From Roseomonas aerilata DSM 19363 (lineage in GTDB: Bacteria; Pseudomonadota; Alphaproteobacteria; Acetobacterales; Acetobacteraceae), in the NCBI RefSeq assembly GCF_000711725.1, contig NZ_JONP01000012.1:124001-188000 (forward strand): a DNA stretch of 64,000 bases. The letters are read 5' to 3'. A program made the position numbers and the translations under genes. Below are positions 27,213 through 35,976 of this stretch, one piece after another. Under the pieces are notes generated by a model that saw only the letters and a program-made list of their open reading frames with translations, searched no databases and was not told where the DNA came from. Every line of letters begins with the position of its first letter. Position 1 is the stretch's first letter.

Positions 27213-27689
27213 ATGGGCAAGACATTGGCCCTGCTGGCATTTGCGGCGACCGTCTCGGCGGCGTCCCTTTCCGCGACGGCGCCGGCCGAGGCGGCAAAAC
27301 CCAGCGCCCAGGAGCAGCGGGCAAGGCCGAGCGACGACACATCTGGCCGTGTGCAGCGGGGCCGGGCGTCGCATTATCACCGCGGGCTGAACGGGCGGCG
27401 GATGGCGAACGGGGAGCGCTTCTCGGTGAACTCCAATTCCGCCGCGAGCCGGACCCTGCCGCTGGGTACGACGGCACGGGTGAAGAACCTGGAGACGGGA
27501 CGCACCGCGACGGTGGAGGTGGAGGACCGCGGCCCCTATGTCCGCGGCCGCATCCTCGATGTCAGCCCCCGCACGGCCCAGCAGTTGGGCATGCTGGAGG
27601 AGGGGGTCGCGCCGGTGGAGATCTCGCCGGTGGAGGTGCCGCAGCGCGACGGCACCGTCCGACGGGGCGCGGGCTCCCGCGGAGGCTAG
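27213..27689 (+). CDS. RlpA-family septal ring lytic transglycosylase-like protein
   Basis: A 158-residue exported DPBB protein. After the signal peptide (MGKTLALLAFAATVSAASLS) and a basic linker come GRASHYHRGLNGRRMANGE (Glu kept), AASRTLPLGTTARVKNLETG (the usual His is Ser) and VEVEDRGPYVRGRILDVS (Asp kept). The family cleaves glycan strands lacking stem peptides; loss of the His makes activity uncertain. No SPOR domain. AGGAGG lies six bases before ATG 27213. Its stop abuts the stop of the convergent permease with no gap. Confidence 0.85.
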   Translation: MGKTLALLAFAATVSAASLSATAPAEAAKPSAQEQRARPSDDTSGRVQRGRASHYHRGLNGRRMANGERFSVNSNSAASRTLPLGTTARVKNLETGRTATVEVEDRGPYVRGRILDVSPRTAQQLGMLEEGVAPVEISPVEVPQRDGTVRRGAGSRGG

Positions 27690-28562
27690 CTACTCCTTCA
27701 CCGCACCGGTGAGGGAGGAGACGTAGTAGTCCACGAAGAACGAGTAGAAGATCGCGACCGGCAACGAGCCGAGCAGGGAGCCCGCCATGAGCGAGCCCCA
27801 CTGATACACATCGCCCTGCACGAGCTCCGTCAGGATGGCGACGGGAACGGTCTTCTTCTCCGAGGAAGAGATGAAGGCGAGCGCGTAGATGAACTCGTTC
27901 CATGAGAGGGTGAAGGAGAAGATGCCGGCGCTGATCAGGCCGGGCACCGCCAGTGGCAGCGTAATCCGGCGAAGGATCTGAAGCCGGGAGGCGCCGTCGA
28001 TGAGGGCACATTCCTCGAGTTCATAGGGAATGGACTTGAAGTAGCCGATGAGCAGCCAGGTGCAGAACGGAATCAGGAAGGTCGGATAGGTGAGGATGAG
28101 CGCCAGCGGGCTGTCGAAGAGGCCGAGCTGGAAGACCATCGTCGCCAGCGGGATAAAGAGGATCGAAGGCGGCACGAGGTAGGCGATGTAGATCGCCAGC
28201 CCCACCGCGTTGGCGCCCCGGAAGCGCAGCCGCTGGATGGCATAGGCCGCCAGCACCGAGGCGAAGATCGCGAGCACGGTCGAGCAGATGGCCACCAGCA
28301 TGGTGGTCATCAGCCAGCGCGGGTAGGAGGTCTCGAACAGGAGCTTGTTGATGTTCGCGAGGGTCGGATGGACCACCCAGAAGGGGTTGAAGTTCTTGTA
28401 GTCGTAGAGTTCCGCGTTCGGTTTGAAAGTCGTGATCGTCATCCAGTAGAAGGGAAAGAGGAGGATGAACACGAAGAGGGCCAGGGGCAGGTAGAGCGTG
28501 ACCAGCCGGCGCGGGGCCGACTGCCAGGAGAGGATCGCGCCCTCCTCCGTGGAATTACTCAT
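27690..28562 (-). CDS. Carbohydrate ABC transporter permease (MalG/UgpE type)
   Basis: A 290-residue inner-membrane permease with six predicted helices. The EAA loop that docks the ATPase is ELEECALIDGASRLQILRRI. The N-terminus MSNSTEEGAILSWQSAPRRL is cytosolic. It is the last gene of an ATPase, binding protein, permease, permease operon, and its start overlaps the previous permease by eight bases. Substrate class is sugar, polyol or sugar acid; the divergent tetronate genes hint at a four-carbon sugar acid. Confidence 0.92.
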   Translation of the reverse strand: MSNSTEEGAILSWQSAPRRLVTLYLPLALFVFILLFPFYWMTITTFKPNAELYDYKNFNPFWVVHPTLANINKLLFETSYPRWLMTTMLVAICSTVLAIFASVLAAYAIQRLRFRGANAVGLAIYIAYLVPPSILFIPLATMVFQLGLFDSPLALILTYPTFLIPFCTWLLIGYFKSIPYELEECALIDGASRLQILRRITLPLAVPGLISAGIFSFTLSWNEFIYALAFISSSEKKTVPVAILTELVQGDVYQWGSLMAGSLLGSLPVAIFYSFFVDYYVSSLTGAVKE

Positions 28563-29514
28563 CGTTGCCTCCTTGCTGCCACTTGCGCCGGGAGAGGGCG
28601 AAGTAGCTGAACAGCGTTGCCAGGACGAGGAAGGGGATCATGGAGACCGCGATGGCCGCCCCCTCGCCGAGCTGGCCGCCGGGAATGCCTCGCTGGAAGG
28701 CCAGCGTGGCCATGAGGTGGGTGGAGTTGATCGGCCCGCCGCGGGTAATGGCATAGACGAGCTGGAAGTCCGTAAAGGTGAAGAGCACGGAGAAGGTGAG
28801 CACCACCGAGAGGATGGGCATCAGCAGGGGCGCCGTGATCTTCGTGAAGCGCTGCCAGGAGGAGGCGCCGTCCAGCAGCGCGGCCTCGTAGAGAGAGGGC
28901 GAGATGGTCTGCAACCCCGCCAGCAGCGAGATCGCGACGAAGGGAATGCCGCGCCAGACATTGGCGAAGACGAGCGACCAGCGTGCGTGCCAAGGCGTGC
29001 CGAGGAAGTCGATGTAGCTGGTGCGCCAGCCCAGCACGTCCACCAGCACGTAGGAGATGATCGAGAACTGCGCGTCGAACATCCACCAGAAGGCGATGGC
29101 CGAGAGGACGGTCGGTACGATCCAGGGCATCAGGATGATGGCCCGGATGAGCGACTTGAAGGGCACGTTCTCGTTCAGCAGCAGGGCGAGCCAGAGGCCG
29201 AGGCCGAACTTCAGGACGGTCGCAACCAGCGTGTAGAAGACCGTATAGAAGACGGCGTTCCAGAAGACCTGATCGTACCAGAGGGATTCGAAGTTCTCGA
29301 GGCCAACGAATTCCCCGCCGCGGCCAATATGGGTGTCCGTGAAGGCGAGCCAGATGCCGAGGCCGAGCGGGTAGGTGAGGAAGACGAGCAGCAGGCCCAC
29401 CGCCGGCAGCAGGCAGAGGAAAACGAGGAAGGCCTTGTTGTCGAGGAGGCGGGCGAGGGCGCCGGGCGCGGAGCGCCTCGGGTTCCAGGGCACTGCGGCG
29501 GTTGTGTCGGCCAT
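28555..29514 (-). CDS. Carbohydrate ABC transporter permease (MalF/UgpA type)
   Basis: A 319-residue permease with six helices (first, VFLCLLPAVGLLLVFLTYPL) and the EAA loop LYEAALLDGASSWQRFTKI. The start is set at ATG 29514, where MADTTAAVPWNPRRS leads into the first helix; longer upstream frames would run into the binding-protein gene. It pairs with the MalG-type permease downstream, overlapping it by eight bases. Confidence 0.92.
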   Translation of the reverse strand: MADTTAAVPWNPRRSAPGALARLLDNKAFLVFLCLLPAVGLLLVFLTYPLGLGIWLAFTDTHIGRGGEFVGLENFESLWYDQVFWNAVFYTVFYTLVATVLKFGLGLWLALLLNENVPFKSLIRAIILMPWIVPTVLSAIAFWWMFDAQFSIISYVLVDVLGWRTSYIDFLGTPWHARWSLVFANVWRGIPFVAISLLAGLQTISPSLYEAALLDGASSWQRFTKITAPLLMPILSVVLTFSVLFTFTDFQLVYAITRGGPINSTHLMATLAFQRGIPGGQLGEGAAIAVSMIPFLVLATLFSYFALSRRKWQQGGNDE

Positions 29515-29573
29515 TGGGGCCTCCCTGTGGGATCGGGTGGCGCCGCGGGCGGGCCCGCGGCGCTCCTGCCCGA

Positions 29574-30896
29574 TTAGGAGCGGTAGTAGCGGCGGGTGCG
29601 GCGTTCGGCCTCGCGCACGGCTTCCTCGGGCGTGGACTGGCCGGAGGAGGCGGCGGCGAACATCTGCACCACCACATAATCGGCCGCGACCGAGCCGGAG
29701 GCGACGCCGATAGGGCCCTTGTAGCCGGACCAGAACTCCACCGTGTTGGTGTCTCGGTAGACGGCGAGCTTGGGGTCGCTCTTCCACACCTCGCTCTCGG
29801 CATAGGCCGCGAGCGGGTGGGACCAGTAGCCGCCGCAGCCGATGAGCCAGGGGTCGTACTGCTCCTGCTCCATCATGAAGCGGAGGTATTCCTTGGCCGC
29901 GTTCGGGTAGCGGCTGTGCCGGAACACCATGGCGTTCAGCAGCAGCACGTTCTCCGCCATCTTGCCGGCGGGTCCCGTGGGCATGCGCATCATGCCCGTG
30001 TCCTCGGCGATGGCGGCCGTGCGCGGGTCGTTCTTGAGGGAGAAGTACATCGACACGCCGTTCTGGGTGACGCCGATCTCGCCCGCCGCATAGGCACGGT
30101 TGTTGTTCACGTCGCCCCAGGAGAGGGTGCCGGGAATGAAGGTCTGGTAGAGTTCCTTCGCGTAGCGGAGCGCGGCGATGGTCTGCGGGCTGTTGATGGC
30201 GACCTTGCCGGCCTCGTCCACCACCATGCCGCCATGGGACCAGAGCAGCCAGTTGCAGTAGGCATTGCCGTCGCCGACGGCGTTGCCCAGCGCGAAGCCG
30301 GCGGGGTGGCCGTTGCGCTTCATGTTCTGGCAGAGCTTGAGGAAGCCCTCGTGGTCGGTCGGGATGCTGTCATATCCCGCCTCCTTCGCCCAGGAGATGC
30401 GGTAGACGCAGGGCGCGCCCGTGCCGCCCATGGGGAGGGAGATCCACTGCTCCGTGCCCCACTTCTTGCCGAAGCGCTGGGGCAGGGCGAGCCAGCCGCC
30501 ATACTTCTGGCCGAGGTAGCCGGCCAGCTCCGTCAGATCGAGCAGCTTGTCGGCGTAGATGTGCGGATCATCGGCCCAGCCCACCACCACGTCGGGGCCG
30601 GCACCGGTATTGGCGGCAACCGCGGTCTGCGGGCGGAGGTCCTCCCAGCCCGCGAAGTCCACGCGCACCTGCACGCCAGTCTGGGCGGTGAACTTGGCGG
30701 TGTTCTCGCGGAAGATCGTCTCGTCCGCGTCCACGAACTTCGTCGGGCGCAGGACGCGGAGGGTGGCGCCATTCTCGATCGGCTGCCGCGGCGCTGTCGC
30801 GTCCTTGACCGGCACGGCGGCGCGGGCGCCGAAGGTGGTGGCGGCCATGGCGCCGGCGCCGAGAGCCAGCGTGCCGCGGCGGGTGATCCGGTTCAT
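29574..30896 (-). CDS. ABC transporter sugar-binding protein
   Basis: A 440-residue periplasmic solute-binding protein of the family 1 sugar type. The signal peptide has a twin-arginine-like start (NRITRRGTLALGAGAMAATT). Internal features such as AGPDVVVGWADDPHIYADKL, LPMGGTGAPCVYRISWAKEA and GGYWSHPLAAYAESEVW fit this class. It supplies the two downstream permeases. The ATG at 30896 is chosen because the signal begins there. The ligand is not readable from sequence. Confidence 0.92.
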   Translation of the reverse strand: MNRITRRGTLALGAGAMAATTFGARAAVPVKDATAPRQPIENGATLRVLRPTKFVDADETIFRENTAKFTAQTGVQVRVDFAGWEDLRPQTAVAANTGAGPDVVVGWADDPHIYADKLLDLTELAGYLGQKYGGWLALPQRFGKKWGTEQWISLPMGGTGAPCVYRISWAKEAGYDSIPTDHEGFLKLCQNMKRNGHPAGFALGNAVGDGNAYCNWLLWSHGGMVVDEAGKVAINSPQTIAALRYAKELYQTFIPGTLSWGDVNNNRAYAAGEIGVTQNGVSMYFSLKNDPRTAAIAEDTGMMRMPTGPAGKMAENVLLLNAMVFRHSRYPNAAKEYLRFMMEQEQYDPWLIGCGGYWSHPLAAYAESEVWKSDPKLAVYRDTNTVEFWSGYKGPIGVASGSVAADYVVVQMFAAASSGQSTPEEAVREAERRTRRYYRS

Positions 30897-30939
30897 CCTT
30901 AGGTTTCTCCCTCTCTTTTCTTCTTGGTTGCGGAAGCGA

Positions 30940-32001
30940 TCAGGCGCCGAGGCGCGTGCCGGTCCCCTTGTTGAACAGGTGCGCGAGCGCGGGATCCGGC
31001 ATGATGCGGAGCGTGTCGCCAACGCGCGCCGTGACGCGCTCGCGGAAGGCGCCGACGAGCGTCGATTCGCCGAGCCGCGCGGTGACCATGGTTTCCGACC
31101 CGGTGGGCTCCACGAGCTGGACGGTGACGGGAATGCCGTTCTCGTCGAGGCGAAGGTGCTCCGGGCGGATGCCGTAGACGACCGGCTGGCCCGCCTCGGC
31201 GCGGGCGGGCAGGGGAAGGCTCGTCGCGCCGTCGATGCCGTCCGGGCGGAAGCCGCCGTCGCCGACTTGGCCGGGGAGGAAGTTCATGGCGGGGCTGCCG
31301 ATGAAGCCCGCGACGAAGAGGTTGGCGGGACGGTCGTAGAGCTCGAGCGGCGTGCCGATCTGCTCCACCCGGCCGGCCTGCATCACCACGATCTTATCGG
31401 CCATGGTCATGGCTTCGATCTGGTCATGGGTGACGTAGACGGTGGTGGTGCGGAGCCGCTGGTGGAGGTCCTTGATCTCGCCGCGCATCTGCACCCGCAG
31501 CTTCGCGTCGAGGTTGGAAAGCGGCTCGTCGAAGAGGAAGACCTGCGGGTGGCGCACGATCGCGCGGCCCATGGCCACGCGCTGGCGCTGGCCGCCCGAG
31601 AGCTGGCGCGGGTAGCGGTCGAGCAGCGGGTCGAGGCCGAGGATGCGGCTGGCGCGCGCCGTCTCGGCCTCCATCACCTCCTTCGGCGCCTTCGCCAGGC
31701 GGAGCGAGAAGGCCATGTTCTCCCGCACCGTCATATGCGGGTAGAGGGCGTAGTTCTGGAACACCATGGCGATGTCCCGGTCCTTCGGCGGCACATTGTT
31801 CACCACGCGCCCGCCGATGACGATCTCGCCGCCGCTGATGTTCTCCAGCCCCGCGATCATCCGCAGCAGGGTGGACTTGCCGCAGCCCGAAGGGCCGACC
31901 AGGACACAGAACTCGCCGTCCGCGATGTTCAGGTCCACGCCGTGCAGGATGGGTGTGGCGCCGAAGTTCTTGCGGACGCCGCGTATCTCGACCGAAGCCA
32001 T
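30940..32001 (-). CDS. ABC transporter ATP-binding protein (UgpC/MalK type)
   Basis: A 353-residue ATPase: Walker [11 protein letters not shown]-loop [10 protein letters not shown], signature [15 protein letters not shown], Walker [15 protein letters not shown]-loop YVTHDQ. The C-terminal OB-like regulatory domain ([10 protein letters not shown]) is that of the MalK/UgpC group. It is the first gene of the importer operon, divergent from ltnD, so a shared regulatory region at 32002-32256 is likely. Confidence 0.94.
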   Translation of the reverse strand: MASVEIRGVRKNFGATPILHGVDLNIADGEFCVLVGPSGCGKSTLLRMIAGLENISGGEIVIGGRVVNNVPPKDRDIAMVFQNYALYPHMTVRENMAFSLRLAKAPKEVMEAETARASRILGLDPLLDRYPRQLSGGQRQRVAMGRAIVRHPQVFLFDEPLSNLDAKLRVQMRGEIKDLHQRLRTTTVYVTHDQIEAMTMADKIVVMQAGRVEQIGTPLELYDRPANLFVAGFIGSPAMNFLPGQVGDGGFRPDGIDGATSLPLPARAEAGQPVVYGIRPEHLRLDENGIPVTVQLVEPTGSETMVTARLGESTLVGAFRERVTARVGDTLRIMPDPALAHLFNKGTGTRLGA

Positions 32002-32048
32002 CAGCGGTCCGCTAGGACATGAGGCGGGCGCACGGCCACAAATTTACC

Positions 32049-32059
32049 ATTGGGACAAT
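32049..32059. promoter_or_regulatory. Candidate operator between the importer and ltnD
   Basis: A short inverted repeat ATTG-GGA-CAAT lies 48 bases upstream of the ATPase start in an AT-richer patch of the 255-base divergent region. GntR-type repressors use sites of this kind, but no regulator gene is adjacent, so the assignment is weak. Confidence 0.3.
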
Positions 32060-32256
32060 CCTCCAGCTTTGTTGACCCAAGCCTACGCAGGGCGCGCGAG
32101 GCAATGCAACAGGGATCCCGGTGGGCACCCCCTGCGCGATGGCTTGCGGGGCGAGGCGGAGCGGGCTGTATTGCCGGCGGCTCCGGACCGGGCGTTCCGC
32201 TGCGCTGCGTCGCCCGCTTACGTTTCACAAATGCAAGATCAACCGAGGACGTCCAC

Positions 32257-33165
32257 ATGAGCGGCAACCGGTACAGGGTCTGCGTGGCCGGACTCGGTTC
32301 CATGGGCATGGGTGCAGCCCGCTCCTGCATTGCCGCCGGGCTGGCGACCTATGGCCTGGACGTGAACCCTGCCGCCTGCGCGTCGCTGCGGGAGGCGGGG
32401 GCGGAGGCCAGCGGGGACGATGCCGCAGCCTTCGCGGGCGAGCTGGACGGGGTGCTGCTGCTGGTCGTGAACGCCGCGCAGTGCCGGGCGGTGCTGTTCG
32501 AGCCGGGTGGGTTGGCCGCGCGGCTGCGGCCGGGAACGGGGGTGATGGTTTCCGCCACTATCTCAGCCGCCGATTCGCGGGAGATCGCGGTGCGGCTGGA
32601 GGCGATGGGGCTGCTGATGCTCGACGCGCCGGTCTCGGGCGGAGCGGCGAAGGCAGCGGCGGGGGAGATGACGGTGATGGCCGCCGGGTCGCGCGCCGCC
32701 TTCGACCGGCTGCGGCCGGTGCTCGATGCGGTGGCGGGCAAGGTCTACGAGGTCGGGGCAGAGATCGGGCTCGGGGCCACGGTGAAGATCGTGCACCAGC
32801 TGCTGGCCGGGGTTCACATCGCGGCGGGGGCGGAGGCGATGGCGCTGGCCGCGCGCGCCGGCATCCCGCTCGACACGATGTACGAGGTGGTCACCCACGC
32901 CGCGGGGAACAGCTGGATGTTCGAGAACCGCATGAAGCAGGTGGTGGAAGGCGACTACACGCCCCACTCCGCCGTGGACATCTTCGTGAAGGACCTGCGC
33001 TTGGTGACGGAGACGGCGCTGGCGCTGAACTTCCCCCTGCCCCTGGCGAGCACGGCCTATGGGATGTTCGCGAACGCGAGCAACGCGGGGCATGGGCGCG
33101 AATCCGATGCCGCGGTGATCCGGACCTTCGCCGGAATCAAGCTGCCCGGTGACGATGGTGCGTGA
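32257..33165 (+). CDS. ltnD: L-threonate dehydrogenase-like 3-hydroxyacid dehydrogenase
   Basis: A 302-residue beta-hydroxyacid dehydrogenase. NAD-binding GLGSMGMGAARSC at the N-terminus, substrate motif DAPVSGGAAKAAAG and catalytic Lys in GATVKIVHQLLAG. Followed by otnI and denD, it matches LtnD, which oxidises L-threonate to 2-oxo-tetronate. Family and context support the name; related 3-hydroxyisobutyrate dehydrogenases are the alternative. It opens a three-gene operon divergent from the ABC importer. Confidence 0.83.
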   Translation: MSGNRYRVCVAGLGSMGMGAARSCIAAGLATYGLDVNPAACASLREAGAEASGDDAAAFAGELDGVLLLVVNAAQCRAVLFEPGGLAARLRPGTGVMVSATISAADSREIAVRLEAMGLLMLDAPVSGGAAKAAAGEMTVMAAGSRAAFDRLRPVLDAVAGKVYEVGAEIGLGATVKIVHQLLAGVHIAAGAEAMALAARAGIPLDTMYEVVTHAAGNSWMFENRMKQVVEGDYTPHSAVDIFVKDLRLVTETALALNFPLPLASTAYGMFANASNAGHGRESDAAVIRTFAGIKLPGDDGA

Positions 33166-33271
33166 GCTTCGGGCCGCGGGTTCCGCCGGCGCCTAAGTCG
33201 GGTAACCTGGGGAGGCGCTTCCGTGCGGAGGCACGGGACTGGGTCGGTCGGGCCCGAGAAGGAACAGGAAT

Positions 33272-34051
33272 ATGCCGCGCTTCGCCGCCAATCTCTCGAT
33301 GATGTTCACGGAGTTGCCCTTCCTCGACCGCTTCGCCGCGGCGGCCGCGGCGGGCTTCGAGGCGGTGGAGTTCCTCTTCCCTTACGAGCACGCGCCGGAA
33401 GCCGTGGCGGAGAAGCTGCGCGCGGCCGGTCTGTCGCAGGTGCTGTTCAACATGCCGCCCGGGGACTGGGCCGGGGGCGAGCGCGGCATGGCCGCCATCC
33501 CCGGGCGTGAAGCGGAGTTCCGGGAGACGGTTCCCGTGGCGCTGCGCTACGCGAAGGCCTTGGGCTGCCCCTTGCTGCACTGTATGTCCGGCATCACCGG
33601 CGACCGTGACCGGGCGGCCTGCGAGGCGACCTTCATCGAGAACATCCGCTTCGCCGCTGACGCCGCGGCGGCGGAGGGCGTCACGCTCGTGGTGGAGCCG
33701 ATCAACACGCGCAACATGCCCGGCTACTTCGTCAACCACCAGATGGACGGCATCGCGCTGATCGACCGCGTGGGGAGGCCGAACGTCTCGCTGCAGTTCG
33801 ACCTTTACCACGCGCAAATCATGGACGGGGACCTGAGCAAGCTGATTGAAAAGCTGGCCGGGCGCTTCGCGCATGTGCAGGTCGCCTCCGTGCCCGACCG
33901 CCACGAGCCCGACGAGGGGGAGCTCAACTTCCCGCACCTCTTCGGCGTGCTGGACCGCGTGGGCTACAAGGGCTGGATCGGCTGCGAGTACAACCCGCGG
34001 GGCGAGACGACAGCCGGGCTCGGCTGGTTCGCCCCCTACAAGGCGCGCTGA
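33272..34051 (+). CDS. otnI: 2-oxo-tetronate isomerase (hydroxypyruvate isomerase family)
   Basis: A 259-residue TIM-barrel isomerase: [20 protein letters not shown] at the N-terminus, catalytic and metal Glu in [24 protein letters not shown] with metal His, and the second Glu in GCEYNPRG. OtnI converts 2-oxo-tetronate to 3-oxo-tetronate; a hydroxypyruvate isomerase is the other option. denD follows seven bases on, and ltnD precedes by 106 bases, so the three form one pathway module. Confidence 0.87.
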   Translation: MPRFAANLSMMFTELPFLDRFAAAAAAGFEAVEFLFPYEHAPEAVAEKLRAAGLSQVLFNMPPGDWAGGERGMAAIPGREAEFRETVPVALRYAKALGCPLLHCMSGITGDRDRAACEATFIENIRFAADAAAAEGVTLVVEPINTRNMPGYFVNHQMDGIALIDRVGRPNVSLQFDLYHAQIMDGDLSKLIEKLAGRFAHVQVASVPDRHEPDEGELNFPHLFGVLDRVGYKGWIGCEYNPRGETTAGLGWFAPYKAR

Positions 34052-34058
34052 GGCCGAC

Positions 34059-35018
34059 ATGAGGATCGTCGTCACGGGTGGTGCAGGCTTCCTCGGCAGT
34101 CGGGTCATCCGCGCGCTGCTGGCCGCACGCGGGAGCAAGGACGGGCTGCCGGATTTCGAGGGCGTGCTTTCGGTCGATCTCGCGCCCTGCCCGGTGGAGG
34201 ATGCGCGGGTTTCCTCGGTGGTCGGCGATATCGCCGATCCCGCCCTGGCGAGGCGTGTGATCGATACGGAAACGGTCGGCGTCTTCCACCTGGCCGCGGT
34301 CCTGAGCGGCCAGTCGGAGGCGGAGTTCGACGTCGGAATGCGCGTGAACCTCGACGGCACCCGCGCCCTGCTGGAAGCGGCGCGAGCCACCGGGCGTGCG
34401 CCGCGCTTCGTCTTCGCCAGCTCCGTCGCGGTCTTCGGCGGCGAGATGCCGGCCGTGGTGCCGGAGAGTCTGGCGCCGATGCCCGCCTCCTCCTACGGCG
34501 CGGCGAAGGCGATGGGGGAGCTGCTGGTCAACGACTACTCCCGCAGGGGGTTCGTGGACGGACGGGTGTGCCGGCTGCCGACCATCGTCGTGCGGCCGGG
34601 CAAGCCGAACTCGGCAGCCTCTTCCTTCGCGAGCGGGATCATCCGGGAGCCGTTGGCGGGCGTCGCCTCGAACCTGCCGGTGCCGCCGGACACGCGGCTC
34701 TGGCTTTCCTCGCCGGACGCCGTTGTGACAAACCTCGTGCACGCCATGGCGGTGGACGGCGCGCGGATCGGTCCGTGGCGCACGCTGAACCTGCCGGGCA
34801 TCTGCGTCACGGCGGGGGAGATGCTGGAAAGCCTGGAGCGGGTGGGCGGCGGCGCCGCGCGCGCGCTGGTCAGCCAGGAGCCGGAGAAGCGGGTGGCCGA
34901 TATCGTCTGCTCCTGGCCTGGCGACTTCGACATCACGCGGCCGGTGGCGCTCGGCTTTACGCGCGACCGCGACTTCGACGGGGTCGTGCGGCAGTACAGG
35001 GACGAATTCGTCCGGTAG
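34059..35018 (+). CDS. denD: D-erythronate dehydrogenase (NAD-dependent epimerase fold)
   Basis: A 319-residue extended short-chain dehydrogenase: nucleotide motif VTGGAGFLGSRVIRALL, FASSVAVFGGE with catalytic Ser, and YGAAKAMGE with the Tyr-X3-Lys pair. Next to otnI it matches DenD, which oxidises D-erythronate to 2-oxo-tetronate. With LtnD it gives two entry points to the same intermediate. The kinase and aldolase that usually complete this route (OtnK, OtnC) are not in the operon. Confidence 0.87.
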   Translation: MRIVVTGGAGFLGSRVIRALLAARGSKDGLPDFEGVLSVDLAPCPVEDARVSSVVGDIADPALARRVIDTETVGVFHLAAVLSGQSEAEFDVGMRVNLDGTRALLEAARATGRAPRFVFASSVAVFGGEMPAVVPESLAPMPASSYGAAKAMGELLVNDYSRRGFVDGRVCRLPTIVVRPGKPNSAASSFASGIIREPLAGVASNLPVPPDTRLWLSSPDAVVTNLVHAMAVDGARIGPWRTLNLPGICVTAGEMLESLERVGGGAARALVSQEPEKRVADIVCSWPGDFDITRPVALGFTRDRDFDGVVRQYRDEFVR

Positions 35019-35028
35019 CCGGAGGGAC

Positions 35029-35561
35029 TCAGCGCAGGCTGAGCACGTGGTGTTCCTGCTCCTGCGCCTCGACGGCGCCGGGGCGGATGGCGCGCACGGC
35101 GGCGACGGCCTGCTGTGGCGCCATGCCGCGCTCCACGAGGATGCGGGAGGACACGAGGCCCGCGCGGCCGAGGCCGCCTTTGCAATGGACGAGCACCGCC
35201 TCCCCACCGACCAGCGCGGCGTGGACGGCGTGGCGCTCCTCCCGCCAGGCGGCTTCCCATTCGGCGGTGGGAACGGAGAAGTCCTCGATCGGCAGGTGAA
35301 GCCAGGCCATGCCCTCCGCCGCGACGGCCGCCCCGAGCCCGGCCACGCGGAGGGCCTGCAGCTCCTGCCCTGTGACGAGGGTCAGGACGAGGGTCGCGCC
35401 CCAGGCGGCGATCGCCTTCACATCCATCGTCAGATCGGGGCCCCAGGCGCCGGTCGCGGCCGCTTGCTGCCACTTTCCGGGGCAGAAGGTGAGGCCGACC
35501 AGACCGCCGCCGGGGCGGGGGGGGTTGCGATCTGAAGCGGGTGGGTGTGGCTGGTCCGCAT
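35029..35561 (-). pseudogene. Dual-specificity protein phosphatase with a frameshift near the start
   Basis: Most of a phosphatase domain is intact: FCPGKWQQAAA, LTLVTGQELQALRV and the P-loop HCKGGLGRAGL (Cys-X5-Arg). The natural start ATG 35561 encodes the N-terminus MRTSHTHPLQIATPP, but a run of eight G at 35517-35524 (C on the coding strand) puts it out of frame with the rest. Nine would restore a 177-residue protein. It may be a sequencing indel, a real pseudogene or a phase-variable tract. Relatives dephosphorylate Tyr/Ser in proteins or phosphoinositols. Confidence 0.8.
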
Positions 35562-35744
35562 CTCGTCCCTCTTTCCGGGCTGGCCGGGCGGCAGGATGCC
35601 GGGGGGCGGGCGGCGAGGGCCAATCTCCGCTGCGGGACCGTCGCCGCGGAGCGGCGGTGGGGCAGGGGCGTTGAGGGGCGGGCGCCATGCACGCTAAGCT
35701 TGCGCTGGCCGCGTGATCGCGACCCAGGAAGGATGAGGTGGTGC

Positions 35745-35915
35745 ATGCGGAAGCCGAACTACGATTTCGAGCGTAGCCAGCGCGAGAAGGCGAAGGAACT
35801 GAAGGCGCAGGCGAAGGCGCAGAAGAAGCTGGAGAAGGCGGCTGCGGCCGAAGAGGCCGCCGGGCCGGCCGGGGAAGGCACCGAGGATGCGGAGGAGCGG
35901 CCCGGGCGCGCCTGA
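35745..35915 (+). CDS. Small lysine-rich protein
   Basis: A 56-residue, highly charged protein: RKPNYDFERSQREKAKELK is followed by a Lys/Ala helix and an acidic tail. Short proteins of this type are widespread in Rhodospirillales and have no known role; nucleic-acid or ribosome contact is possible from composition only. GAGG lies five bases before ATG 35745; an upstream ATG at 35733 would add four residues. Confidence 0.7.
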   Translation: MRKPNYDFERSQREKAKELKAQAKAQKKLEKAAAAEEAAGPAGEGTEDAEERPGRA

Positions 35916-35949
35916 CGCCGGGCCGCCACCCCTCCGGGATGGCTTGTGA

Positions 35950-35967
35950 GGGCGCCGATTGGCGCCC
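35950..35967. terminator. Hairpin between convergent genes
   Basis: GGGCGCC (35950-35956) pairs with GGCGCCC (35961-35967) over the loop GATT. It lies between the lysine-rich protein and the beta-helix gene, both of which end here. No clear T-run follows on either strand, so efficiency is uncertain. Confidence 0.55.
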
Positions 35968-35976
35968 CCCTTGCTG

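Noticed and set aside
33221-33236. Short hairpin between ltnD and otnI as an attenuator
   Set aside because: A 6-bp stem in GC-rich DNA is expected by chance and has no T-run or leader frame.
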